Notes under the pieces: generated by a model | What the model was told of the DNA's origin: nothing | What the model saw: only the letters and a program-made list of their open reading frames with translations | The model's database searches: none | NCBI RefSeq assembly: GCF_003046545.1 | Contig: NZ_QAAA01000015.1 | Location: 1-58,982, forward strand | Direction of reading: 5' to 3' | Source of the DNA: Rhodovulum imhoffii | Lineage (GTDB): Bacteria > Pseudomonadota > Alphaproteobacteria > Rhodobacterales > Rhodobacteraceae | DNA length: 58,982 nt | In this document: piece after piece, positions 50,366-58,839 of the stretch | Position numbering within the stretch: position 1 is the stretch's first letter | Layout of the letters: each line of letters begins with the position of its first letter | Made by a program: the position numbers and the translations under genes

Positions 50366-50569
50366 ATGAAACGCCCCAATCCTCTACCACCCGACCAGAT
50401 GACTCCCGCCGAGCGCCGCGCCGAACTGTGCGGCCTGCTGGCGCTCGGGCTGGTCCGGTTGCAGCTACGCGAGCGCGGCGAACCTTCTGATGATACTGGA
50501 GAAAATCGCCTACACTCTCCGGCGAGCGCATGCCGTCATGCAACTCCAACTCACCGGAGAACCGCATGA
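50366..50569 (+). CDS. Small protein of the serine-recombinase module
   Basis: A 67-residue protein starting MKRPNPLPPDQMTPAERRAE, then LCGLLALGLVRLQLRERGEP. This N-terminal pattern is a familiar companion of the DUF2924-recombinase pair in alphaproteobacterial prophages. The stop overlaps the DUF2924 ATG (ATGA), which supports translation. Its function is unknown. It heads a four-gene plus-strand unit that marks the phage end. Confidence 0.7.
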   Translation: MKRPNPLPPDQMTPAERRAELCGLLALGLVRLQLRERGEPSDDTGENRLHSPASACRHATPTHRRTA

Positions 50570-51018
50570 CGACCCATGATCCCATCCCCGCGCGCCTGGC
50601 CGCGCTGAAGACCGCCACGACGCAGGAGTTGAAGGCGCAGTGGCGCGACCTGTTCGACAGCGAACCGCCACCCTTCAACCGCCGCTACCTGGAAAGCCGG
50701 CTGGCATACCGCATCCAGGAGCTGGCCTATGGCGGGCTGAAGCCCGAGACGATCCGGCGGCTGGAGCGGCTGGGCGAAGACCTCGATGGCGGCGACCGGA
50801 AGAAAAGCCGCATCCGCGCCGACACGATGCCCATCACCGGCACGCGGCTGATCCGCGAATGGCAGGGCGTGGAGCATGTCGTCACCGTCACTTCGGACGG
50901 CTTCGAATGGCAGGGACGGCCTTACAAGTCGCTGTCCGCCATTGCCCGCGCCATCACCGGGACGCACTGGAACGGCTGGGTGTTCTTTGGCCTCAAGAAC
51001 CGGAGGGCGCGGACATGA
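50566..51018 (+). CDS. DUF2924-family protein
   Basis: A 150-residue protein of the DUF2924 family (PARLAALKTATTQELKAQWR, LESRLAYRIQELAYGGLKPE, GTRLIREWQGVEHVVTVTSD, FEWQGRPYKSLSAIARAITG). It is nearly always encoded next to large serine recombinases in Alphaproteobacteria and is probably an accessory or DNA-binding factor for integration. It overlaps the recombinase ATG by 4 bp. Confidence 0.9.
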   Translation: MTTHDPIPARLAALKTATTQELKAQWRDLFDSEPPPFNRRYLESRLAYRIQELAYGGLKPETIRRLERLGEDLDGGDRKKSRIRADTMPITGTRLIREWQGVEHVVTVTSDGFEWQGRPYKSLSAIARAITGTHWNGWVFFGLKNRRART

Positions 51019-52325
51019 CGAAACCGATCGTCCGGAAACTGCGCTGCGCGATCTACACGCGCAAGTCCTCCGAGGAAGGACTGGAGCAGGAGTTCAACTC
51101 GCTCCACGCCCAGCGTGAGGCCTGCGAGGCGTTCATCGCAAGCCAGCGCTCTGAGGGCTGGGTGCTGGTCCGCGATCAGTATGACGACGGCGGCATCTCG
51201 GGCGGCACGCTGGACCGGCCCGGCCTTCAGCGCCTTCTGGAGGACATCGAGGACGGGCTGGTAGATGTGGTGGTGGTCTACAAGATCGACCGCCTCAGCC
51301 GATCGCTCGCGGACTTCGCCAAGCTGGTCGAGGTGTTTGACCGGAACGGCGTAACTTTCGTCTCGGTGACGCAGTCGTTCAACACGACGACCTCCATGGG
51401 GCGGCTGACGCTGAACATCCTGCTGTCCTTCGCCCAGTTCGAGCGGGAGGTTACGGCCGAGCGCATCCGCGACAAGGTCGCCGCCAGTCGGAAGAAGGGC
51501 ATGTGGATGGGCGGGGTGCCGCCCTACGGCTACCGCGTCGAGAACCGGAAGCTGGTGATCGACGAGGAGCACGCCGAACACGTCCGCTGGATCTTCGCCC
51601 GCTTCCTCGAGATCGGCTCCGGGACGGAACTGGCGCGGGAGGTCGCGAAGCGCGGCATCCGCACGCCCCGCGGCAACCGGGTCGACAAGAAATACCTCTA
51701 CCGGATGCTGAACAACCGCGCCTACATCGGCGAGGCGGTCCACAAGGGCGAGAGCTACCCCGGCGAGCACGACGCGATCATCGACCGCGAGACGTGGGAT
51801 CGCGTCCACGCCATCCTGCAGGAGAGCCCGCGAAAGCGCGCCGCGCGCACCCGCGCCGAGACGCCCGCGCTGCTGAAGGGGCTGCTGTTCGGCCCCGATG
51901 GTGCAGCATTCTCGCCGACGCATACCCGCAAGGGCGGGCGGCTGTACCGTTACTACGTCAGCCAGACTGTGCTGAAACATGGTGCCGGTTCGTGCCCGGT
52001 GGGCCGCGTGCCGGCCGGTGAGATCGAGGCGGCCGTCATCGACCAGCTGCGCGCCGTGTTCCGCCAACCCGAGATCGTGGCTGGGACATGGAAGGCCGCG
52101 CGCGCCCACGCAGACGACATCACCGAGGCCGACGCCCGTGCGGCCCTGCAGCAACTCGACCCGCTGTGGGACGAACTCTTCCCCGCAGAACAGGCCCGCA
52201 TCGCGGCGCTGCTGGTCGAGCGCGTCGACGTCGGCACAGGCGGATTGAACGTCCGGCTCCGGATGGACGGCCTCGGAGGGCTCGCGCGCGAGATGCTGTC
52301 TGGCAGCATCGGAGCAGCGGCATGA
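51015..52325 (+). CDS. Large serine recombinase (phage integrase)
   Basis: A 436-residue site-specific recombinase. The resolvase domain shows AIYTRKSSEEGLEQEFNSLH with the nucleophilic Ser, YDDGGISGGTLDRPGLQ, and VVYKIDRLSRSLADF followed by QFEREVTAERIRDK. The recombinase domain reads GGVPPYGYRVENRKL, GIRTPRGN and NNRAYIGEAVHKGESYPGEH. A zinc-ribbon-like region and coiled-coil end follow. It should integrate and, with a directionality factor, excise the main prophage. Its attachment site should lie close to its 3' side. Confidence 0.93.
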   Translation: MTKPIVRKLRCAIYTRKSSEEGLEQEFNSLHAQREACEAFIASQRSEGWVLVRDQYDDGGISGGTLDRPGLQRLLEDIEDGLVDVVVVYKIDRLSRSLADFAKLVEVFDRNGVTFVSVTQSFNTTTSMGRLTLNILLSFAQFEREVTAERIRDKVAASRKKGMWMGGVPPYGYRVENRKLVIDEEHAEHVRWIFARFLEIGSGTELAREVAKRGIRTPRGNRVDKKYLYRMLNNRAYIGEAVHKGESYPGEHDAIIDRETWDRVHAILQESPRKRAARTRAETPALLKGLLFGPDGAAFSPTHTRKGGRLYRYYVSQTVLKHGAGSCPVGRVPAGEIEAAVIDQLRAVFRQPEIVAGTWKAARAHADDITEADARAALQQLDPLWDELFPAEQARIAALLVERVDVGTGGLNVRLRMDGLGGLAREMLSGSIGAAA

Positions 52326-52705
52326 CCCGCGGGGCCCCGGTCCCCGACACGGTCACGCTCCACGTTCCGTTCCGGATCGTGAAGCGTGGCGGGAAGAAAG
52401 AGATGCAGTTGCCCGACGGCGCCACGCAATCGCAGCGGACTGACAACACGCTGGTCAAAGCGCTGGCCCGTGCGTTCCGATGGAAGCGGATGCTCGAATC
52501 GGGCGAATACGCCACCATCGCCGAACTGGCCGAACGGGAGGGCATAGCGCCCTCCTACACGACCCGCGTTCTGCGGCTCACGCTGCTCGCGCCTCGCATC
52601 GTCGAGGCGATCCTGGACGGGAAGCAGGGACCGGAGGTGACACTGGGGCGGCTGCTTGAACCCTTTCCAGCCGACTGGGCGCGGCAGCACGATGGCACCA
52701 GCTGA
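52322..52705 (+). CDS. HTH protein coupled to the serine recombinase
   Basis: A 127-residue protein starting MTRGAPVPDTVTLHVPFRIV, with KALARAFRWKRMLESGEYAT and an HTH (IAELAEREGIAPSYTTRVLR, LTLLAPRIVEAILDGKQ). ATGA overlap with the recombinase. Proteins of this kind follow serine recombinases in many alphaproteobacterial prophages and may act as recombination accessory or directionality factors, though this is not established. Confidence 0.8.
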   Translation: MTRGAPVPDTVTLHVPFRIVKRGGKKEMQLPDGATQSQRTDNTLVKALARAFRWKRMLESGEYATIAELAEREGIAPSYTTRVLRLTLLAPRIVEAILDGKQGPEVTLGRLLEPFPADWARQHDGTS

Positions 52706-52951
52706 ACTCAGTACGGTGCGCGCCTCGTTCTCACTCCGCAAAACCACATCATCACGTGCGGCAGGAGTGCTTCCTCACTGTTTGGGCGCTGTTAAGGATG
52801 TTTGGGTGTCCTCTCGATGGCCCCGCGCGCCCTAACCCGCGCCATATCTAGGGTTGCTCTTCATGGGTGGCACCAGATATCATGACGATGCTGCCCACAT
52901 CGACGTCTTGCCACAGCATCGCTGCGGCCCAAAATCACCGAGACTTCTTCT
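52706..52951. other. Gap between recombinase module and defence operon; likely attachment region
   Basis: No gene in these 246 bases. The octamer TGTTTGGG occurs twice (52779-52786 and 52799-52806) and once near the opposite phage end (8047-8054). This is too short to define an attachment core. The promoter of the downstream operon must also lie here. No consensus could be picked with confidence. Confidence 0.45.
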
Positions 52952-53842
52952 ATGATGCAAGATAACGCCATCGCTGTGCTTCATACAGATGACGATCGTG
53001 GCAGCGACGTTCATCGCCTACAAAGGGACTGTAACGCCGAGATTGCCTGCGAGGACAATCTGAAGTTCATGCGTCGTCTGCCGGACGAGTCCATGAGCTT
53101 GATAGTCACGTCCCCGCCATACAACATTGGTAAGGCTTACGAGAAGCGCACGTCGCAGGACAAGTACGTCGAAGACCAAGCCGCGTGCATCGCAGAAGCA
53201 GTTCGCCTCCTCGCGCCTAAGGGATCCATCTGCTGGCAAGTTGGCAATCACATCGATAGCGGCGAGATATTCCCGCTCGATATTCTACTTTACCCGCTCT
53301 TCAAAAACCACGGGCTTCAGCTTCGCAACCGGATCGTCTGGACATTCGGTCACGGCTTGCACTGCCAGAAGCGATTCTCGGGCCGGCACGAGACAATTCT
53401 TTGGTTTACAAAATCTGAGGACTATACGTTCAACCTAGACCCTGTTCGCATCCCATCAAAGTATCCAAACAAGAAGCATTTTAAAGGGCCCAACAAGGGG
53501 GAGCTATCGAGCAATCCCCTCGGGAAGAATCCCTCCGATGTCTGGGACATTCCCAACGTCAAATCCAACCACGTGGAAAAGACTGATCATCCCTGCCAGT
53601 TCCCTATAGGACTTGTAGAGCGCTTGGTCTTGGCGTTGACGAATGAAGGTGAGAGCGTGCTTGATCCATATCTCGGTGTGGGCTCGTCTGCGATCGCGGC
53701 ATTGAAACATGGCCGCCACGCCTACGGATGCGATCTTGACAGGGCCTACATCGACATTGCCTGGAGGCGGATTCACGAGCTACGCGCCGGCACACTCAGA
53801 ACCCGCCCTATGAACAAACCTGTCTATGATCCCAAAGCATAG
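52952..53842 (+). CDS. DNA methyltransferase, beta class (N4-cytosine/N6-adenine)
   Basis: A 296-residue amino-methyltransferase with motif order of the beta class: LIVTSPPYNIGKAYE (motif IV) near residue 55, then LLAPKGSICWQVGNHIDSGE, and the SAM loop DPYLGVGSSAIAALKHGR (motif I) near the C-terminus. It would methylate the host at the operon's recognition site. GC is lower than in the adjacent phage genes. It starts the plus-strand operon 52952-58405. Two consecutive ATGs are possible starts. Confidence 0.9.
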   Translation: MMQDNAIAVLHTDDDRGSDVHRLQRDCNAEIACEDNLKFMRRLPDESMSLIVTSPPYNIGKAYEKRTSQDKYVEDQAACIAEAVRLLAPKGSICWQVGNHIDSGEIFPLDILLYPLFKNHGLQLRNRIVWTFGHGLHCQKRFSGRHETILWFTKSEDYTFNLDPVRIPSKYPNKKHFKGPNKGELSSNPLGKNPSDVWDIPNVKSNHVEKTDHPCQFPIGLVERLVLALTNEGESVLDPYLGVGSSAIAALKHGRHAYGCDLDRAYIDIAWRRIHELRAGTLRTRPMNKPVYDPKA

Positions 53843-53850
53843 GGGGATCT

Positions 53851-54315
53851 ATGAAGCTTGCCTACACATACGAAGATCATCATAGCGCAGGAGCCGAATG
53901 GGAACGGCGCGACCTAAAGGAGTGGCTCACTGACGTCTTCGAAGCGCCGGCCGTAAAGATTGAGCCACGCTGTACGCCGCAGATACGAAAGCATGTTGAA
54001 AACGAATTCCTTAACGAGGGATGGGCGCTAAACGTCAATCTCGATCAGGCGCACGGTCTGAGTGTTTTTGCCATGCAGGACGATCTGGCGTTTCAACTTC
54101 AGACCGGAAACATGAGTCGCGCGCCGTATGATCTTCTGAAGCTTCAATACCTCTTTCAGAGCGAGCGCATTGAGGCTGCCGCGCTCGCTTTGCCGACGAG
54201 GGAAGCTGCGAAGATAATTGGAGACAACATCGCCAATGCCGAGCGCGTCATCAAGGAACTGGAGCTGTTCGACCGTGTAATCACAGTACCGATCCTCGTC
54301 GTCGCATTTCAGTGA
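53851..54315 (+). CDS. Candidate BglII/BstYI-type restriction endonuclease
   Basis: A 154-residue protein that resembles BglII/BstYI-fold restriction enzymes. A short helical N-terminus is followed by VNLDQAHGLSVFAMQDDLAF, QLQTGNMSRAPYDLLKLQYL and a strand-rich end (FDRVITVPILVVAFQ). The Asp...Q-x-Q spacing mimics the D...E-x-K/Q active site of PD-(D/E)XK enzymes, with Gln in place of Glu. Its place 9 bases after a methyltransferase gene supports a restriction role. Without a structure comparison this remains a moderate-confidence call. It could be an inactive specificity protein. Confidence 0.55.
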   Translation: MKLAYTYEDHHSAGAEWERRDLKEWLTDVFEAPAVKIEPRCTPQIRKHVENEFLNEGWALNVNLDQAHGLSVFAMQDDLAFQLQTGNMSRAPYDLLKLQYLFQSERIEAAALALPTREAAKIIGDNIANAERVIKELELFDRVITVPILVVAFQ

Positions 54316-54326
54316 AGGGGATTTCT

Positions 54327-55658
54327 ATGACCTACAAGATTACTCTCAAACCCCGCGCCGAACGCGAAGCCATGATCGCCAAGCGCCTTGAAGCCTCGGA
54401 TGAATTTGGCGAGACGATTTACGATTTTCGCAGCGGGTCATTCACGCCCAAGGTCATCTCGCTACCAATAGACGTGCCTGTCTATCGGATGGAAAACTGC
54501 CGCACATTCAGCGCGCAACAAACCGAGATCGCGCGCGAGGGTCTGGCAAAAGACTTCTTTGAAAAGGGGCAGGAACTAACGACGGCCCAGCAGGCACAGC
54601 ATGAAATTCTTGCCAAACTTGCCAAGCAAGGGACGGAGTCCGTTACCCCCATCATCTCGGTTCTCGAAAAAGATGGACAGCGCGAGACTATCCTCATCAC
54701 AAGCACGGGTGTCGTGATCAATGGCAACCGCAGGCTTGCCGCTATGCGCGAACTCAAGACCCGCAAAGACGGCGCGGTCGATGAACGTTTTACAAACATC
54801 AAATGCGCCGTCCTACCCCCTGACGTGACGCGAGATGAGATCGATGACATCGAAGCTGACCTCCAGGCTCGTCCGCAGACCAAGCTCGACTACGACTGGA
54901 TCGGTGATGCACGCCTGATCCGCCGCCAGGTGGGAAAAGGTCGTTCCACCAAGGAGGTCGCCGACCGCCTGCGCCGAAGCAAGCCTGACATCGAGAACGT
55001 CCTGCAAGCTCTCGATGAGGCAGATTTGTATTTGAGCGAGTGGGTCAAGAAACCTGGCGAGTACGATTTGCTTCAAGACGGGCAACAAATCTTTGGCGAT
55101 CTCCCGAAGGCCATAGCCAAAAAAGACGTCAATCTCCAGAATGCTAGCCGCGCGATTGCCTGGTCGATCTACGAGAACCGAGATAAAATTAGTGGGCGCG
55201 TCTACCGCCTCAACGCCGCTTTCGGAAAGCTCGCGCCAAAAGTGCTGGAAATCCTCGATGAGCGGCTCGAACTTCCTTTCAATGACGATGAAGACCTCGT
55301 CGATGATGATGATTTTGCCATCGACATCGATGATGACGGCATTAGCAAAGACTACACGCCGATTATCGACGCGTTGCGCGACGCCGACGGTAATGACGAC
55401 AGGATCATGACCCTAATCGATGCCTGCGAAACGGCTATCGAACTCGACAAAGGCGAGAAGAACGAGGAAGCGGCGCTTAAAACACTTGCACAGGTCAATT
55501 CCAAGGTGACGGGCATCGATATCAGCGCCGCGGGCACATCGACACTGCCAGCGATCCTCAAGCAAATTGGATCGATCCGCAAAAATCTCGACAAGATCGA
55601 GACGACTGTAAAGGCTCGGCAGCAAGGCGGCGCGTCCGACACTGAAGGGGAGGAGTAA
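54327..55658 (+). CDS. ParB-like domain protein of the defence operon
   Basis: A 443-residue protein. A ParB/Srx-like motif, TSTGVVINGNRRLAAMRELK, lies near residue 140, after a long N-terminal region (FRSGSFTPKVISLPIDVPVY). An HTH-like part follows (QVGKGRSTKEVADRLRRSKP). Then comes a strongly acidic stretch (DDEDLVDDDDFAIDIDDD) and a coiled-coil C-terminus (LKQIGSIRKNLDKIETTVKA). ParB-like domains hydrolyse CTP/ATP and act as DNA clamps. Here it probably recognises DNA or controls the helicase encoded next. The start at 54327 has AAGGGGA before it. Confidence 0.75.
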   Translation: MTYKITLKPRAEREAMIAKRLEASDEFGETIYDFRSGSFTPKVISLPIDVPVYRMENCRTFSAQQTEIAREGLAKDFFEKGQELTTAQQAQHEILAKLAKQGTESVTPIISVLEKDGQRETILITSTGVVINGNRRLAAMRELKTRKDGAVDERFTNIKCAVLPPDVTRDEIDDIEADLQARPQTKLDYDWIGDARLIRRQVGKGRSTKEVADRLRRSKPDIENVLQALDEADLYLSEWVKKPGEYDLLQDGQQIFGDLPKAIAKKDVNLQNASRAIAWSIYENRDKISGRVYRLNAAFGKLAPKVLEILDERLELPFNDDEDLVDDDDFAIDIDDDGISKDYTPIIDALRDADGNDDRIMTLIDACETAIELDKGEKNEEAALKTLAQVNSKVTGIDISAAGTSTLPAILKQIGSIRKNLDKIETTVKARQQGGASDTEGEE

Positions 55659-55664
55659 GCCTGC

Positions 55665-57575
55665 GTGAGCGATGCCCCGACTGCCGTTTCTGTTCGGTAT
55701 AACCCCGATCACACGGGCACGCTTTCCGTGCCTGAAGACGCGCTCGAAACCCCCATCTGGTCACGCCTGAAGCTGGCGATCCGTACCAAGAAGCTCGACC
55801 ACACTCTTGCTGGCAGCGAGATCAATCTCTCATGGCCTGATACGCTAGGCGTGGTTCGCGAGCTTGGCAGCAAAGCTAACCAGAAAAGCCTTCACTTCCG
55901 CTTCAGACCTGAAGGCGAAGCCGCCGACAAGCTCCGTGCCTTCACAGCGCAGATAAAGAAAACGCGCGAACAACGCGGCGAGATCACCGAAGTGCTCTCG
56001 CCCGATGAGATCGAAGAAAAGCTAAAGGCCACGGGCTTTACAAAGCGTGAGCTTCGTGACTTTCAGCTTCGCGATCTCTCTCACCTTCTTGCCCTAAGCA
56101 ACGGCGCAAATTTCTCCGTGCCTGGCGCGGGCAAGACCACCGTGACATTCGCGCTGCATATGTTGACGCGCCAACCAGGTCAACACTTCATCGTTGTCGC
56201 CCCGAAAGCCGCCTTCCAAGCATGGATGGACATCGTTGATGAGTGCATGGAAGACGATGCACCCTATGGCGGCGCTGAACCCTTCACGCTTCTCGTCGGC
56301 AGCGAAGACGAAAACCGTAGAGCGCTTCACTCCGGCGCGACACGGTTTATCATTTCCTACGACATGGTGATCCGTCAGCAGGGAATGCTGGCAGCACACT
56401 TCGCCACTACGCCGACCCATCTTGTTCTCGACGAAGCTCACCGCATGAAAGCCGGCTGGCAGTCGCAGCGCGGCGCATTCTTCCTGCGCACGGCCGATGA
56501 TCCCGTGCGGCGCGATATCCTGACCGGGACGCCCATGCCGCAGGCAGCGTCCGACATGGAATCCCAGCTCGACTTCTTGTGGCCAGGGCACGGCTATGGC
56601 CTTGAAATCTCGCACGGGAAGTCGCCGCGCGAAGTGCTTGGCAATCTTTATGTCCGCACCACCAAGACCGAACTTGGCCTTCCACCCGCGGAGCGGCATT
56701 TCATCGATGTCGGAATGGATTCAGGGCAACTCGCGCTGTACTCCATCGTTCGCAACGAATTCATCCGCGACTACTCCAAACAGCTTTCGCGCGGCATGGG
56801 TGACGCGCAGTTCTTGCGCGCGCGGCGCTCGGTCATGCGCCTTCTTCAGCTTTCCATCAATCCGGCCTTGGCGCTGAGCGCGATGGCCAACGATGACGTC
56901 AAGGTAGACTCAAATATCGTCGATCTCGTCCTCGACGAAGGCCATTCTGCCAAGATGCGGGCGGTCATGGACCACGCCTATTCTCTTGCTAGGGAGGGCA
57001 AGAAGTGCGTGATCTGGACGATTTTCACTGACACGATCCATAGCTTTGTGTCGGCTCTGGCCGATCTTAACCCCGTTTACATCCACGGCGGCGTGCCGTC
57101 CGGTCTTCCTGATGATCCTGAATGCAGGGAGGGGCGTATACGCCGCTTTCATGAAGACTCAGGTTGCTTCGTCCTTGTCGCCAACCCCGCTGCCGCAGGC
57201 GAAGGGATCAGCCTTCATACCGTGTGTCACCACGCGATCTATGCCGACCGCAGCTATGTCTCGACGCATTATCTTCAGTCCATCGACCGGATTCATCGCC
57301 TCGGCCTCGGCCCGGACGAAGAAACCCACATCCGCATCTATCGCTCGAAAGCGCCGCCCGTAATCGGCAGCATCGATATGTCGGTGAGCCGCCGCCTTGT
57401 CGAGAAAATCCGCAATATGCAGCAGCTCCTCGACGATCCCGATCTCCATGAGATCGCCTTTGACGAAGAAGAAGCCGCAGATCCCCTCGATTATGATGTC
57501 GAACTAAAGGACATTATCGACCTCATTGCAGAGCTGGAGGGTACCGCGCCAGCCGCTCCGTCGGAGGAAGTATGA
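55665..57575 (+). CDS. SNF2-type DNA helicase/translocase
   Basis: A 636-residue SF2 ATPase. N-terminal 120 residues of unknown type, then motif I FSVPGAGKTTVTFAL (151-159), HFIVVAPKAAFQAWMDI, DEAH box HLVLDEAHRMKAG (256-259), motif III RDILTGTPMPQAASD, and a C-terminal helicase domain with VLVANPAAAGEGISLHTVCH and motif VI YLQSIDRIHRLGLGPDE. The pattern is SNF2-like, fit for tracking along double-stranded DNA. GTG start 6 bases after the ParB-like stop. It probably drives DNA surveillance for the nuclease at 57572. Confidence 0.88.
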   Translation: MSDAPTAVSVRYNPDHTGTLSVPEDALETPIWSRLKLAIRTKKLDHTLAGSEINLSWPDTLGVVRELGSKANQKSLHFRFRPEGEAADKLRAFTAQIKKTREQRGEITEVLSPDEIEEKLKATGFTKRELRDFQLRDLSHLLALSNGANFSVPGAGKTTVTFALHMLTRQPGQHFIVVAPKAAFQAWMDIVDECMEDDAPYGGAEPFTLLVGSEDENRRALHSGATRFIISYDMVIRQQGMLAAHFATTPTHLVLDEAHRMKAGWQSQRGAFFLRTADDPVRRDILTGTPMPQAASDMESQLDFLWPGHGYGLEISHGKSPREVLGNLYVRTTKTELGLPPAERHFIDVGMDSGQLALYSIVRNEFIRDYSKQLSRGMGDAQFLRARRSVMRLLQLSINPALALSAMANDDVKVDSNIVDLVLDEGHSAKMRAVMDHAYSLAREGKKCVIWTIFTDTIHSFVSALADLNPVYIHGGVPSGLPDDPECREGRIRRFHEDSGCFVLVANPAAAGEGISLHTVCHHAIYADRSYVSTHYLQSIDRIHRLGLGPDEETHIRIYRSKAPPVIGSIDMSVSRRLVEKIRNMQQLLDDPDLHEIAFDEEEAADPLDYDVELKDIIDLIAELEGTAPAAPSEEV

Positions 57576-58405
57576 GCGGAACGATCTCGACTGAGCGGCT
57601 TTTCTCGTTGCCCTGCTTTGAAGGGCTGCGTCTTCTTCGCAAATACATGGCCGATCATCCCGATCTGACGACCCCCGATCTTCTGTCCTTAATCGATCGT
57701 GTCGAAGCCGACGCGCACAGCCTCGATATGGAGGCCTCGGTCTATCTCTCCGAGATCGTCGAAAAGGACTGCCCGCTCAACGGCCATGCCTTCTATCAAA
57801 CGTGCATAAGGGGTGTTCTACTGAAGCATCAACCGATCTGGGCGAAGCTCATGCGCCAGGGTCGTCAACGCTTCGTCAAAAAGCTCGATCCCAACGATCA
57901 GGATATCTTTGCCGCCGCTGGCCTCATGGAGAGCCCGACGCCTATCCACGTCGTTAAATGGTGGGATTCTGTCTCCGGCTATGCCCGCGTTCTGACCGAT
58001 CAGGAAAAGATGGAACAAGGGCGAGCGGCGGAGGTCCTGACGTTGGAATATGAGCGCGAGCGGCTTAAGGCCCTCGGGATCGACCTGGAACCCGAATGGC
58101 CTGGCTTCGATGACAACTTCGCGGGCTACGACGTGCTGTCCTACGACCATGGCCCACATGGAATCCAAAACAAGCTGATCGAGGTGAAATCGACTACCGC
58201 CTCACCACTGCGTTTCATCCTTACTCGCAACGAGTGGGAAAAAGCAGAGCAGGCTGGCGACTCCTATCGCTTTCACGTCTGGGATATGACGCAGGATCCG
58301 CCTCATCTGGTTGAGCGCACGGTCGCTGACGTTGTGCCGCACATTCCCGCTGATAGCGGCAAAGGCCGATGGACAAATACGCAAGTGCCGGTTTTAAATC
58401 ACTAA
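57572..58405 (+). CDS. DUF3883 nuclease-like protein
   Basis: A 277-residue protein. The N-terminal half is helical (CFEGLRLLRKYMADHPDLTT, SVYLSEIVEKDCPLNG). The C-terminal half is a DUF3883/PD-(D/E)XK-like domain: a conserved GYDVLSYDHGPHGIQ (Asp), NKLIEVKSTTASPLRF (E-V-K), and LTRNEWEKAEQAGDSYRFHV, matching the order N-E-W..A...Y..Y typical of this domain. DUF3883 domains recur in anti-phage and restriction systems. It overlaps the helicase stop (ATGA), so the two are made together. Confidence 0.85.
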   Translation: MSGTISTERLFSLPCFEGLRLLRKYMADHPDLTTPDLLSLIDRVEADAHSLDMEASVYLSEIVEKDCPLNGHAFYQTCIRGVLLKHQPIWAKLMRQGRQRFVKKLDPNDQDIFAAAGLMESPTPIHVVKWWDSVSGYARVLTDQEKMEQGRAAEVLTLEYERERLKALGIDLEPEWPGFDDNFAGYDVLSYDHGPHGIQNKLIEVKSTTASPLRFILTRNEWEKAEQAGDSYRFHVWDMTQDPPHLVERTVADVVPHIPADSGKGRWTNTQVPVLNH

Positions 58406-58749
58406 AAATTCATTCGAGCGGTATCTCTGGCAGACAATCTGATCGGCTATGCAGAGAAGAAGGTGCATCGGATTTCAAGCGTAGAACGTTTGACGCCCGT
58501 TCCTTCTTGACGGTTGCCACCGGCGTCGAAGTGTTCGGGGTGGCCTCAGAAAAACGCCGTATTGCCAGGTTCTTACAAGCTATTCACTAAAGCACGGCAG
58601 TCATGAGGTCCAGAGAATATCGGCCTTGAGAGAACGCTTCCGGGCCACCGCGCACCGGGGCCAGTGGTCAGCCCCTCCCGCATAACCCTCGAAAACAACG
58701 GAAAAATCCGGTCGCAGCCGGATCGGGAGAACGCTTTCGCGGGGGCAAG
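58406..58749. other. Non-coding gap before tRNA-Ser
   Basis: No supported gene. Short open frames lack ribosome-binding sites and recognisable products. No repeat of the tRNA 3' end was found in the window, so this is not obviously an attachment duplicate. Confidence 0.5.
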
Positions 58750-58839
58750 TGGCGGAGACGAAGGGATTCGAACCCTCGAGACGGTTTCCCGCCTACTCCC
58801 TTAGCAGGGGAGCGCCTTCGACCACTCGGCCACATCTCC
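58750..58839 (-). tRNA. tRNA-Ser (GCT)
   Basis: Read on the minus strand, GGAGATG (58839-58833) pairs with CGTCTCC before the discriminator G, and CCA is encoded (58752-58750). The anticodon loop CTGCTAA gives GCT (serine, AGC/AGU codons). A T-arm GGTTCGAATCC and a long variable arm typical of tRNA-Ser are present; total 90 nt. tRNA-Ser genes are frequent integration sites, consistent with an island border here. Confidence 0.95.

Noticed and set aside
50095-50490. 131-codon plus-strand frame upstream of the recombinase module
   Set aside because: Arg/Ser/Thr-rich without structure, overlaps the supported small gene at 50366 in another frame, and has no start context.
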